64,000 nucleotides of DNA, from contig LR025083.1 of NCBI GenBank assembly GCA_900380265.1, forward strand, positions 310,001 through 374,000. The letters are read 5' to 3'. This document shows, piece by piece, positions 1 through 10,854 of this stretch. The notes beneath the pieces were generated by a model that did no database searches, was not told where the DNA came from, and was given only the letters and a program-made list of their open reading frames with translations. The position numbers were made by a program, and so were the translations under genes. Each line of letters opens with the position of its first letter. Position 1 is the first letter of the stretch. The stretch is from Serratia symbiotica. GTDB taxonomy: Bacteria > Pseudomonadota > Gammaproteobacteria > Enterobacterales > Enterobacteriaceae.

Positions 1-253
1 CATCAGAGACCGCAATAGCTGGATACCCGGGTCGATTTTCTCGAAAGCGGCCAGTGAGTTCTTCTGCAAAGTGCATCGCGTCACAATGGGATCCGCCATT
101 TCCGCAGGAGATCACTTTTCCACCAGCTTTGAAGGTGTCCGCTAGTAATATTGCCGACCGTTGGATAGCGTCAATATTGGCACTGTCATTAATGAATTTT
201 GCCAAAGTATCGCCCGCTTCGTTTAGAGCACTTCGAATCAGTTCGTGGTACAT
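1..253 (-). CDS. gmhA: Phosphoheptose isomerase GmhA, N-terminal 84 codons (cut by window edge)
   Basis: GmhA (LpcA) converts sedoheptulose 7-phosphate to D-glycero-D-manno-heptose 7-phosphate, the first step towards the heptose of the lipopolysaccharide inner core, in the cytoplasm. Reading the minus strand from the ATG at 253 gives an open frame to the window edge that begins [20 protein letters not shown]. It contains the SIS-domain segment [20 protein letters not shown] and then [19 protein letters not shown], nearly identical to the family as I remember it. The start is supported by AGAGG six bases upstream. The frame has no defect, so the gene looks alive, but only the first part is visible. 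Its presence implies that core heptose synthesis may be kept. In E. coli gmhA lies far from gpmA, so the junction to the right is a rearrangement. Confidence 0.93.
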   Translation of the reverse strand, partial: MYHELIRSALNEAGDTLAKFINDSANIDAIQRSAILLADTFKAGGKVISCGNGGSHCDAMHFAEELTGRFRENRPGYPAIAVSD

Positions 254-3200
254 GAAGAACCTCTTATTATCGTTAATCTTCGTTTTTTGCGGTCTCCCTT
301 TTATAGAAATTTGAAAGTACTGTAAGGAAGTAGCATGTCTTGGCAATCTAGGTAGTTGTTGTACGTCAAACAACATTTTTACTAAAAAGTCATGGATACT
401 AATATGGCCATCGGAAGTTACGCTGGCGTTACAGGTTATAGCCATTTTTATGGCTTCATAGACTAAGTTTAACAATAAAGTAGAGGGGATGCTATTAAAC
501 GTGTATTAGTGAATCTGTGTTGACATAAATAGTGTATCATAATCTGAGCATATAAGACCTCCATCAGGAGTGATAGATTGCCAGATTCAGAATAGTAAAT
601 AATAACTGAGTGAGATAGATTTTTATGATAGAAGATATAAGATGATGAATCTTCTATTTATGCTTCAGCAGGCTTGATATTCACTGGGCTTCTTCTGGCC
701 ATTAGTTTACTGAATACCTCTTTCCGCTACTAGCGGAACCCGGTCATTATTTAGCTTGTTAGCTTGCTGCGGTATCGGTGTATTAGTTAGAGTACCCGGG
801 TACTGACTGACACGGGCCAACTCCCTGGAAATAGTAAAACTGATTCTTATTAGCATAATTCATACTGCCTTAAGGCTGTCTTGTACTCTCTATTTCACAC
901 ATGCGCTGCTCTGTTTCCAAAGATGATAATTAGAATATTGCGGTCCAATGATTATTGGACTAGTTATCCTGTTTATAGAACCTAGTAGGATGCTTATTAT
1001 TGGTAAGAATGAACTTCTGCATTATTGAACATTCTGTAGCGCTTATGTTGATCCGTGCTGATGAGTAAAGCGAATCTATCCCTTCTTAATTTATTGCTTT
1101 ATTAAGGCTAGCACGGTGCTAGCTGTTAGCACTGTAATGTGGTGAGAACAGTTTCTGTTACATAACGCTCACTCGTGATGCAAGCATCTGAGAATGCAGT
1201 CTGCTAGTTAGAAAAACATAGAAGGGTGGTAATCTTTCTACTGACGCCATTGGATTATGTTTCTGTTTGTAGGTGCAGTTAGGGCCACTAATATAGTATT
1301 CCTTGTGTTGACTAGCAGGCAATATAAGGAATGTATTTTAATGACGTTGCCCCTTGGTGTGTCAACTTCATAGGTTTGCGCAATGTCCTGGAAGGACAGT
1401 TAGTTGGCTGGTTGGCGTAGAATTGCTTGCTGCCACGTGATGTGCCTCGTTTCTTTTTGTCTGTGGAGTATCTGCCGAATAGTGGGTGAGATCGGGGTGC
1501 TACGCATTACGTTCAGGGTAAATTTTAGGATAGTTTTCACTAAGGTTTATGAAGATAATTAATTTTTATTATGCTTTTGCACCTTGTGTTAAAAACCCAT
1601 ACATCATAATACTATCCAGTTGATATCATCGTCTAACTTAGGAAATAGTATTCAGCTTATGTACTCTGCCATGAATCATAGCAGAGCGTATTGTTGACTT
1701 TAATTATCCACGCTTCATTAACATAATAGCCGACTTTGATTCGTAGCTAGGATAAAGTGATTTAATTACTCAGATGATGCGTCGGTGTAATGGCAGGCAC
1801 TCTGACTGCAAGAGCGACAAGAAAGGGTTTGAACATGGTATTAGCGAAATCTTGATCACTAAATTAGAATGTTATGAGTGTTGATGACTGTTGCGACTAT
1901 CCTGAGTACAACTTTTTTTGATAAAGAAGCTGTGTTTTTATAACCTATGATAGAACATTCTCTTATTCCGCAGAGTAGCAAAGATGGAAATCTTTTTTCC
2001 TGTAATAAAATGAGAGCAATGACACCAAGGTGAATACAATAATTCGACTTATTAGTCGCGCGGTATAGACTCATGCTCCCGTCATAAAAAAAGCCGATTT
2101 GGCATTGTTATATCTAACTAACTAAAACCGATAACTTGAGGATAACATCTAAAATAGAAGAATACACCCTATCTTTTGCGCTTGCGCGCCTCGCTGGCCG
2201 ACAGTGGTCGCTGGTGGAATCTACAAGGATTATAAGAGCATAGGACAATGGTTAGTTCGTATAGTATTAAATAAAAGTTGTAATGCCAGAATTATTCTCG
2301 AAACTCGATCAGAGAATGATTCTATCGGGTTGACTTTGATGCCTTGAAAACAGGGACTTGCTGTGTTGCCAGCATTGGGCAGACGAATAATGTATATGCC
2401 TAATAAAATAACGTAATCAGAAAACGACAACAAAATTAAGCGGAGAAATTAGCAGGTAGCATTTTATTAAGTAATGGCCTTTTGAAATAAGTGCCCAGAT
2501 TGTACTTTTTGGGCAAAGTACCACTGATTATGGTTTTTATTGTAAAACTAATATTTAGTCTCTGACGCTTTTGGTTTCCATCGCTTCTATTTTATGACAG
2601 GTTTAAATTTCTTTTATGATAGGATCGAATATCAGGGTCAATGTACTTCCTGATATTTTCCTCTATCCGATCTCGCTAGCATGTATTTCTATCTACTAGT
2701 ATTTCAGATTGTGGCAGAACTTTTAGATTAGGTTGTATGCTTTACAAGTCGTACTTGTCTTGTAGTTTAAAGTCCTGCGGCGTGCGGCGCAGCTAGCTAT
2801 CATTAGAGAGAAAACCCCGCACATTCTAGGTTAACCTAGCGGTTAAGCGTAGATAGTTTAGGGTATTTAAGCTGAAATAAAATTGTAAACGAGACATTCT
2901 CGGAATAAAAGTGGTTGTAGCAGTCGCTATATTTTTTAGCGTATAGAGAACAGGTTGGTAGATATTTATAATGAGCGATTTTATAGATATAAGTCATGTA
3001 ACTCATAAAAAATTTGGAATTAAAATCATCTACCTGGCAGATCATTGCCAATATAATGCCGAAGATACGACTCAGGAAGCCGTATCTTCGCTTGAATATT
3101 GATAAAATAGCTAATTACGGTCTAGCAAAAAGTTGGAAGATAGAGAGAGCATAAGAGGGAGGAGTAATAACCGTCCTGAATAATAATGGGGAGTTACGGT

Positions 3201-3423
3201 TGACAAATTCACCCAACAAGGCGAGAAATCAGGCTTGAAGCAGTTATTCGTATTTATCTATTCGGATACCGTATTTAACCGTACTAGGCTAAACCGTTCA
3301 TGGCATAAATTTAACGCCCATTAAACTGCTAGCATTGGTCGTTTTAAAAGCCAATTTCAGTAAATAATTAGTGATAATATATACATTTAATTAGTTACTT
3401 AAAGTTGCGTCATATATTAGCCA
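254..3423. other. Non-coding, decayed DNA right of gmhA
   Basis: No frame longer than about 70 codons reads like a protein on either strand. In E. coli fadE is divergent from gmhA, so a fadE remnant might be expected on the plus strand here, but I could not recognise one. Stop codons are frequent in all frames and base composition is AT-rich. I see nothing else I can name. Confidence 0.6.
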
Positions 3424-3475
3424 GTCCGCACACATCATAGTAATCCTCTTGTGGATTACTATGATGTGTGCGGAC
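3424..3475. repeat. Perfect 23-bp inverted repeat with 6-nt loop
   Basis: The left arm at 3424-3446 begins GTCCGCACACATC and the right arm at 3453-3475 is its exact reverse complement, ending GATGTGTGCGGAC. The loop is TCTTGT at 3447-3452. No run of T follows on either strand, so it is not an ordinary rho-independent terminator. The flanking DNA has no intact gene. Perfect arms of this length in otherwise decaying DNA imply either recent origin or a constraint. Confidence 0.95.
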
Positions 3476-4763
3476 ATATTTATGTAATATATATGGGGAT
3501 ATATATTTGCTTCTAGGACTTTCTAAGAAAACGATATGATCGTTTTCCTACTCGTTCTTATGCATCAGAATGAATTTAAGCTCTAAAATACCTGCTACAT
3601 TACCTGAGAAAACAGATGATGTATTACTGGCATGGGCACAGTTAGACTGGTATATATGTATCACTACTTCCACAGAGGAATCGAGTATGAGAGTAATGGA
3701 ACTACTCCGACAGAAAACATCGTATTAGCGATTGCTAACACTAATGAAACGACGATAATGTCACCATACATGGTAAAATGGTAATATGTATTAATTAAGC
3801 TGCGTCCTACAATGAACACATTCTCGCCGCTCACAGTCGACTCAACGCCGTCTTATCAAGCTAGACTTCTTCTACGATCGAGTCCACTTTTCTCCGGAGA
3901 ATAGCCAGAGCTAGAGAATGAATTGTGCGCGGGCGTAATCTATTCTCTTCTTCAAGGAAGCTTATGGTGGTGAATATCAGCACAACAAGGCGACCGCTAC
4001 GTTCTATTCCCAGGAATCTTGGGCTAAAAATCGCCAGACAGCCCGAGAGCCTGTTCGCCAATAGGTGCGGCTTTTGGCCATTTAGGGGTAAACCGGTCAA
4101 AATCGACTATCTCGATAGTAATCCGTGCAAGATCGGGTTGACGAGGACAGATGATGTGATAAAAGTAGGGATAAATCTAGCGATCTACTTACATTTTAAG
4201 TGGTCTATCCAGTTATTCAATGCTATCTCTGTACACTTTAATGAATTGCGCAAAACGTATGCAATGGCTGGTTCTTGACTCCGAGTCCGACAACCTTTAC
4301 CCTTTACTTGCCCAACAATATTGCGGACTTGCTTAGCCTGGCGGTGCGCCACTGAGGTATTTTGTTGACCAGTGGCACCGATGACGATCGGGTATTTACT
4401 CAGGCGGAGAACACCGATGGCACACCGGTGTGGGAAACTCGGTTTCCCGTTAAGACAGCGCACACTGGTGCGACCGCCACACTCAGTGTCTGCTCACAGG
4501 CTGCAGTAGATACTGGTGGCACGTCGGCGCAAACAACAGTTACACTGTGCCTGCTGTGATAAAGGCGAAGCGACGGCAATGAGATTTCTCATGACGGCCA
4601 AAGTGATTCTGGCTGACAGCCAGAGCTAACATTGTTACCGACTAAAGCCGATTCTAAGCCGATAGGGATTGGAAATCAGAGTGCTTTACTGCCTTAGTTG
4701 AGGTTGGTATCGCGCATCGTGGAAGCAGAATCGGGACTTCAGGAAAGAAGTTAGCCGATGGCG

Positions 4764-4783
4764 CCCTTATATCACTATAAGGG
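4764..4783. repeat. Short perfect hairpin (8-bp stem)
   Basis: CCCTTATA at 4764-4771 pairs with TATAAGGG at 4776-4783 across a TCAC loop. It lies in the GC-richer non-coding patch. No T-run follows. Confidence 0.7.
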
Positions 4784-4826
4784 GCATGACTATACCAGCC
4801 TGATTAGAGGAAACGAGAGGCGCATT

Positions 4827-4849
4827 GCGGCATTATATGATAATGCCGC
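4827..4849. repeat. Short perfect hairpin (9-bp stem)
   Basis: GCGGCATTA at 4827-4835 pairs with TAATGCCGC at 4841-4849 across TATGA. It lies 43 bases right of the 4764-4783 hairpin. No gene is near enough to assign it as a terminator. Confidence 0.7.
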
Positions 4850-5040
4850 CAGCGTGTCTAGTTGATTAGGTTGTGATGAGCTGATGGTGCGTTTATCGAT
4901 TGACAGGCCATCAAGCTGAAACGGGGTTATCGTTTAACGTTAAGGAGGACCAACCGGACTGCTAGGTGACTATGTGAAGGTACAAGCACTCAGGCTTGTC
5001 ATCTAGGCCTTCGCGTGCCTCCGAAGGCACTAGCGATCTG

Positions 5041-5070
5041 CACACTATAGGTGTGTGCACCCGTAGTGTG
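5041..5070. repeat. Nested inverted repeat
   Basis: CACACTA at 5041-5047 pairs with TAGTGTG at 5064-5070. Between the arms GGTG (5050-5053) pairs with CACC (5058-5061). A further perfect stem, ATCTCGAG at 5123-5130 with CTCGAGAT at 5137-5144, lies just to the right. Confidence 0.6.
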
Positions 5071-7484
5071 TGTTTTGCAGATGAAGTAGGCGCCGCGGTG
5101 AACATAATGTGCATGAAGGAATATCTCGAGGATCTGCTCGAGATCCAGCCGAGCACTGCGTGGGTGACTCCTATTTCATGTGTCATTGGTAGTCAGCTAT
5201 TGGTGCAAGTGTGGCGGTCAGGCGGAGGAGATGACGGTGCGCGTACTTGCAGTGAGTAAGACTTTACAGGGTTAGCGAGAGCCTGAGAATCTTCCCTGCT
5301 CATCAGCGGTCATAATGACGATGATTAAGGGTGACATGGATGCTCACTGATGCGCGTGCTGGATTCCATCCAGCAGACCGCTACAGATTTATTACAGCAG
5401 GGATACCAGAATTTTTATCATATCGCATAAGCTGGTTCGTCATGCTTTCCGCTATCTGTATGTTGCCACCAGGGAAGGGAATATTTTATATATGACAACA
5501 GCGGCCTTTTCAATATTCCGCAGATGTCAAATCTAGCGCACAACGCCGCTAGATGTGGCGAGGTGAGGGACGTAAAGCTATTAGATTTCACCATGAGGGG
5601 TTGAAATCCTATGGTGTTCGTCGGTAATTGCTGTTGAGACAGTCATTAACACCTTCTGTTTAAATTAAGAAAGTATTTCTACCTAGATAATACCAATCGT
5701 ATATATTGGAGGTCAAATTTCTAAATATACGTCAAAACAGGTTTAGCTCGTTCATGACGTGAAGAGCGAAAGTAATACTACCATTCTAGCAGGTCTATAT
5801 TATTCGATAGAGTAAAATCGTCAGTTCGCAACCATACCATCGTACAAGGAATGCAATATGGTTGACTACTGTCAGGGCGGAAATGACAAATAAATAGCCT
5901 AATGGGTGATATGTACTAAAGCTTTTACATGTGGTATGGTGTGATATATAGGTCAAAATATTTCTTATTTCATCTCTAGAAAACTAATCGATCATTTTAT
6001 TGTATCGTTATAATAAGGTAATAGCATATATAAATATAATTAAGAGATGAGAAATCCTGTCAAGTTCATATATTCAACATATAACCGATATTATTTGACC
6101 TGGCATTTGACTGCACGCTAAGATAATTTTTTATTATTTGGAATTTAGCATTTTATATTTTTAAAAGACGTCCTGATTCGGGTGTACTGGTTGCTCCGTT
6201 ATTTTTATTTCCGCTTAACCTGGAACTAGCCTAGTTCATTCTAGCTGCGCCTATGTTTACGGGACTTTGATGGTGGAGTATTGCATATTGCCCGTCTTCA
6301 TCTATTTAAGACACCTATTTATTATTCTTCTTCTGGGATGACCACGATATCACTTGTACAGCATATACCATATTGTGATGATAGTTGGAGTATTACGGCG
6401 GTTAATTAACTGCTCCTATTCTTATACCCGGCACAAAGAATTCATTATCGGTTGATAATGATCGGTGGAATAACCGGTTCGCTCAGGACAAGTTCAATTA
6501 TATATAACTATTTCGCTAAAGGACGAGTATTGCTTTCTTACTTGTTTTCCTACTAGCTGTCTGCTAACCCTATTTGCTGATTACTTGCAATGATTTTAGA
6601 TGGCGGCGCTGCGGGCATCCCCGATATCATAGTTGCGATAGATTAACCAAGAATACTTGGAGGTCGGTTTTTGAATAGCAATTCCGTCATTCTGTCTGCT
6701 TTGACTGATGCTACTGGGAGTGCAGGAGGGGGCATGCTACTTTTATATTCCGGACTGAACTTTGCTTGCTTATTCTAGGCCATGGCAATATAAGCCATAT
6801 ACTTTTGACCTGAGAGGTAGTACTTTGAGCTATTTATGTTAACTTTGATTTACTCTAAGGTGTTCACTAAAATCTGTTTTCTTTTAAATCACTACAGTTG
6901 CAAGATAGTGCTAATCTAGCAGATCCCAAAAATCTTTCCTCATAAGTAAGTAGAATGATTAAATAAAGTTAATTCATAGGTAATGTGAGAGACTACGGGC
7001 ACATCTTGATGAGCAGGATTTTATGTTATGTTATAATTTGATGTTTTTTAGAATAGCTCAAGGGATATTTGAGCTTCTGGCTAGTACATGTCCATTATTT
7101 TTATGGAAAGGTTCAGGCTGAGTAGTAATTTGATGCCAGATGGGACAGTGATGAAGCCCGTATATCCGCTGTAGTTGAAAGAGAAAAAGTATGACCGATT
7201 GCAATTATAAAGATCCCCAACAATGGGTGAAAGCCGGTAACTGCGTGTTCCTTATGAGCGATTACAAAACATATCTAGATGTTCTTATATCAATCAAAGT
7301 AGAAAGAAACCTTGCTGCGCCTATGTTTGGGATCTATCTTGGCTAATCGCTTTACATTTTCTCAACCCGCAACTTTGCAGGGATACATTAGCTATGATAG
7401 AGACTATCAATGTTCTATGCACAGCATCCGAAATGTAATGATTTCGTAGTCATTAACATATCAGATCATTTAGGAGTTAATAAT

Positions 7485-8279
7485 ATGGGTATAACCAATC
7501 TGGTTCTTGTGCGCCACGGCGAAAGCCAGTGGAATAACGAAAATCGATTCACCGGTTGGCATGATGTTGATTTGTGCGATAAAGGCCATTCTGAAGCGAG
7601 AGCAGCAGGCAATTTATTAAAACAAAAAGGGTTTTATTTTGATTTCGCCTATACTTCCATGCTGAAGCGTGCGATCCACACCTTGTGGCATATCCTCGAC
7701 GAATTGGATCAAACTTGGCTACCCAGTGAAAAATCCTGGAAGCTGAATGAGCGTCATTATGGTGCATTGCAAGGCTTGAACAAAGCAGAAACTGCTAATA
7801 AATACGGCAATGAGCAGGTCAAGCAATGGCGCCGTGCTTTTTCGGTGTCGCCTCCCGCACTGACTAAAGAAGATGAGCGTTATCCAGGTTACGATCCGCG
7901 CTACAGCGCTCTCACTGACCAAGAGTTGCCGCTCACTGAAAGTTTGGCGCTCACTGTCGATCGCGTTATTCCATACTGGAGCCAAGAGATCTTCCCTCGA
8001 ATAAAAAGTCGTGCGCGTGTTATCGTAGCAGCTCACGGGAACTCGCTGCGTGCACTGGTGAAATATCTAGATAATCTGAATGAAGATGAAATCCTTGAGC
8101 TGAACATCCCAACTGCAGTGCCATTGGTGTATGAGTTTGATGATAATTTTAAGCCGATCAAACGTTACTATTTGAAGAATAGCGACGCAATCGTCGTGAA
8201 ACAGGCGGCCGCAGCAAATCAAGGCAAGGCGAAGGGATATTTATCCTGTGAGGTGGATAAGTCCAGTGAGAATACTTAA
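7485..8279 (+). CDS. gpmA: 2,3-bisphosphoglycerate-dependent phosphoglycerate mutase, with a 14-residue C-terminal tail
   Basis: GpmA interconverts 3- and 2-phosphoglycerate in lower glycolysis in the cytoplasm. The protein starts [17 protein letters not shown]. It carries the phosphorylated histidine motif RHGES near residue 11, the substrate loop [14 protein letters not shown] and the second catalytic motif [15 protein letters not shown] chose the ATG at 7485 because TAGGAG sits eight bases upstream and the length then fits the family; the same frame is open back to an ATG at 7410. The usual 250-residue protein ends ANQGKAK. Here the stop has been lost and 14 residues, [14 protein letters not shown], follow before TAA, giving 264 residues. 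The catalytic core is complete, so I expect it to be active. It stands alone: the divergent aroG is dead and no gal gene is recognisable upstream. Confidence 0.97.
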   Translation: MGITNLVLVRHGESQWNNENRFTGWHDVDLCDKGHSEARAAGNLLKQKGFYFDFAYTSMLKRAIHTLWHILDELDQTWLPSEKSWKLNERHYGALQGLNKAETANKYGNEQVKQWRRAFSVSPPALTKEDERYPGYDPRYSALTDQELPLTESLALTVDRVIPYWSQEIFPRIKSRARVIVAAHGNSLRALVKYLDNLNEDEILELNIPTAVPLVYEFDDNFKPIKRYYLKNSDAIVVKQAAAANQGKAKGYLSCEVDKSSENT

Positions 8280-8849
8280 CCTATTCAGTTAGAGAGTGTA
8301 AATTAAGTTAAGTGAATGGGTTAGGTTCACTATTTCAGCGAACTGATAGCTTTTTTTCTACATTAATGGGTTTGTTGTTATAGGCATAGGTACTTTCCCC
8401 TATCGCCTACGTTACTTGATCGATGTCACGATCGGCCCGAGATGATTCTAGAACACTAAACAAAACCAGTGGTGCTTCTATATACTAAGTGCTTTTGTAT
8501 TTCAGCTCACCCACTTATCAGGTCAGCAGTACCGCTAAAAGTGCAGTTACTGATACTCCCTCGGTTTGCGATAGAGCAATAACCTTTAAAATCAGTATGA
8601 ACAGGGTTATATACGCTTTTTTAAAAGTCTTCCTTCCTCCAATAGTCCGCGGCTTAAAAAAAAGGAGTTCCTAACAACTCTTCTTCTCAGTCGCTATATT
8701 GCTATATGAAAGTTATTGCCTCCCTTTTTGTACATACCGTCTCTATTTCTTGAATGCCTTGGCGTCTGTGGTGATACATGTAAAATGCTAATAATTCTTA
8801 TTAGTCTTGATGAGGATTGAAAGTTTAAACCCTCACTAGGCCTGATTAA

Positions 8850-9900
8850 AATAGGTATAAATATTAGTTGCACACCGTCCTTTTAGCCCTACCCTAATGT
8901 TAGCAGTACAGTTTTAGTGGCGGTGTCAACCGCTGCAAGCGTTACTCATGTTTCTTTGTAAACCAACTGGACCGTTTGATGAATTCATATTTCTTTTTAC
9001 TAGAGGCTTTCCAAGAATTATAGCCAGACTCGCTTTTCGCTACCAGCGATTTGGCTAAAAACATCGGCATTGATGTCAAGATCTTTCTTAGATTTCTTTC
9101 TGCTGTGAGAGTGGCTAAATGAGTCATCACCTCACTGCTAACCCTGCTTGCTCATACCATCTTTGGCCTTGGTAAGATGTATTGCAGTACAGTTCGATTT
9201 GAGTATCCACAGGATGGTATGATAGTCGGCGTTGCCACAGTATTGGTAATCGCCGAATAGCATTACTTGATCACCGATAGCAAGTAGTTTCTAGGCGTTG
9301 GGTGAATTTATGCCGCCAATCGCCATCGTAAGACATCACACGCCCATGCTTGAAGCTGACAGAGAAAGACAAATAGGAAGGTATCTTACGGTGCATGTAA
9401 GATTCAGCTATGCGTGCACCAATGACCCACAATTAAGCAGATCTGCTAGATATTGCGGTGATTATTTATGCCAAGACACCTGCCAGTTGTGACACAGTCT
9501 ATATTATTTATTTCCACCAGTAATGAACGCATCAAAGGTAAGTTACTATTGATTTAGAAACTGTTATCCATCTTTAGAACGTTCACTAACTTTCCCAAGC
9601 TGTGGTGGCGATTGGCTTTTCAAAATAAACAGATATCACTATTTATAACTTGTTGTTTAGTTCTGGCCGCAGTCTTATCATACTTAAAATATATTTATTG
9701 GTCGCTTTGTATTATCAGTACAGCATGGTTTTAATTTCTACTAAAAGGCTATTATTGTTGGCGCGAGGATATGCTGAATGGCATATCGCGCTGTGATATC
9801 GGTGTTGCTGCTTGCTCAGTACCTGTAAAATATTATAATAGAGTAACCTGTTTCAGGAGTGCCTTGCTTTATTAATGCCTAAGCCTACGTTTTAGTAATT
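8850..9900 (-). pseudogene. aroG: Broken phenylalanine-type DAHP synthase AroG
   Basis: AroG makes 3-deoxy-D-arabino-heptulosonate 7-phosphate, the first step of aromatic amino acid synthesis. On the minus strand, in changing frames and interrupted by stops, I read ITPQYLADLLNCG, then VIGARIAESYMHRK, LSVIK-CYSAITNT, GNADYHTIL, AIHLTKAKDGMSKQG and DVFSQIAGSEK. These follow the order of the middle and end of AroG (ITPQYLADLMSWG, AIGARTTESQVHR, SVTKWGHSAIVNT, VCQQIAGGEK). At least three frame changes and several stops make it non-functional. The ends are estimated from the family length of 350 residues; the N-terminal third was not clearly readable. It sits between gpmA and pnuC with the orientation seen in E. 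coli. Confidence 0.85.
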
Positions 9901-10068
9901 TATTTTTTATCGCTATACCGCCGGGGTATTAATACTGTACAGATCGCACCCATCTATTCCTATGAATGGTGTTGAATGGTTAAATGAACCTGTTTGATCG
10001 ATATTAGTGTCTACATCAGGAATGTATCGTAACTAGCTGTTAAGAAATAAAAATCCTTTTTAAATAAA

Positions 10069-10797
10069 TTATTTCGCGGAAGATAATGCGCAGGCGTTAT
10101 TTGCCTTGGCGCTTTTGATCCATAAGCAAGAACCATGAATTGCTATTAGGGTCAGGATGATGTATTCTAGCGCCATAACGTAGACGCCACGATAAGCAAA
10201 AATAACTACGCTGATCACGTCGATTACTATCCATAGTAGCCAGGTTTCGACATATTTGTTTGTCATGAGAATCATAGCTACGATAGATAACATCATCATA
10301 GCAGAATCCCAAAATGGGAAGGAATTTGGTTCCAAGTCTGAAATTTGCACCGTTATCCCTAGTCCCTTTATAATCGATATTGCAATCTGCGTCAGCCAGG
10401 AGAAAATACGGTCGATATTAAACGCTATAAGGGGAATCCCGGTAATACCTACTGATGCCCATATAAGCGACTTGGGTAGTGATAACCATCGGATGCGCAG
10501 TGTCATACCCTGATGGTTATGTGTCTGACGGCTCCAAGCATACCACCCATAGAGATTCGCACCAAAGAAAAAGAGTTGCAGCAATAGGCTGGCATAGAGC
10601 TGGATTTGGAAGAAAATCACCGAAAATAGTGTGACGTTAATCAGGCCAAACAGGTAATTTAGGCTCTTTTCTTTGCTAGCGCCCCAAATGCATAACAGAC
10701 CAAATAGCGTGCCTACAGCTTCAATCCACGATAAATCATAACCACCTACACCGAGGTTGATATGTACTAATATATTTCCGGTACTAAAGAAACTCAT
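10069..10797 (-). CDS. pnuC: Nicotinamide riboside/NMN transporter PnuC
   Basis: PnuC is an inner-membrane facilitator that takes up nicotinamide riboside for NAD salvage. The 242-residue product matches the family length of about 239 and begins with the family's N-terminal region, GGYDLSWIEAVGTLFGLL. It has the membrane and substrate-channel segments FGLINVTLFSVIFFQIQLYA, FFGANLYGWYAWSRQ, NSFPFWDSAMMMLSIVAM and LLWIVIDVISVVIFAYRGVY. Seven or so hydrophobic helices are evident. The start is supported by AAGGAA six bases upstream. In E. coli it is the second gene of nadA-pnuC; here nadA is a pseudogene just upstream on the same strand. The transporter therefore survives without the de novo quinolinate step, which suggests the cell depends on imported pyridine nucleoside. 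Confidence 0.95.
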   Translation of the reverse strand: MSFFSTGNILVHINLGVGGYDLSWIEAVGTLFGLLCIWGASKEKSLNYLFGLINVTLFSVIFFQIQLYASLLLQLFFFGANLYGWYAWSRQTHNHQGMTLRIRWLSLPKSLIWASVGITGIPLIAFNIDRIFSWLTQIAISIIKGLGITVQISDLEPNSFPFWDSAMMMLSIVAMILMTNKYVETWLLWIVIDVISVVIFAYRGVYVMALEYIILTLIAIHGSCLWIKSAKANNACALSSAK

Positions 10798-10854
10798 ACA
10801 ATGTTCCTTATAAACAACATAGTTGGGTAATCCCCGCCCTGGGCTATAGGTCTT

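Larger units (their letters stand above)
3476..7484. other. Non-coding region left of gpmA, with a GC-richer patch near 3.9-5.5 kb
   Basis: In E. coli galETKM would precede gpmA in this slot, but I could not read any gal gene with confidence. Between about 3.9 and 5.5 kb the sequence is visibly richer in G and C than its neighbours and contains longer open stretches, for example the plus frame at 4362-4559 and both strands at 3925-4463. None resembles a protein I know. The patch is probably a younger or foreign pseudogene. From 5.6 to 7.4 kb the DNA is AT-rich and featureless. Confidence 0.5.

Noticed and set aside
54-314. Plus-strand 86-codon open frame at the left edge
   Set aside because: It is the shadow of gmhA, which is open on the minus strand and matches the family residue by residue.
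600-850. Possible FadE start (MMNLLFMLQQA) on the plus strand
   Set aside because: Expected by synteny with gmhA, but only two or three residues match and nothing follows.
3925-4463. Overlapping 117- and 92-codon frames on opposite strands
   Set aside because: Neither has a convincing ribosome site or a recognisable family, and both are short; not called as genes.
8942-9130. 62-codon minus-strand frame as a start of YbgS
   Set aside because: The same DNA in another frame reads as AroG (DVFSQIAGSEK), with matching segments on both sides.
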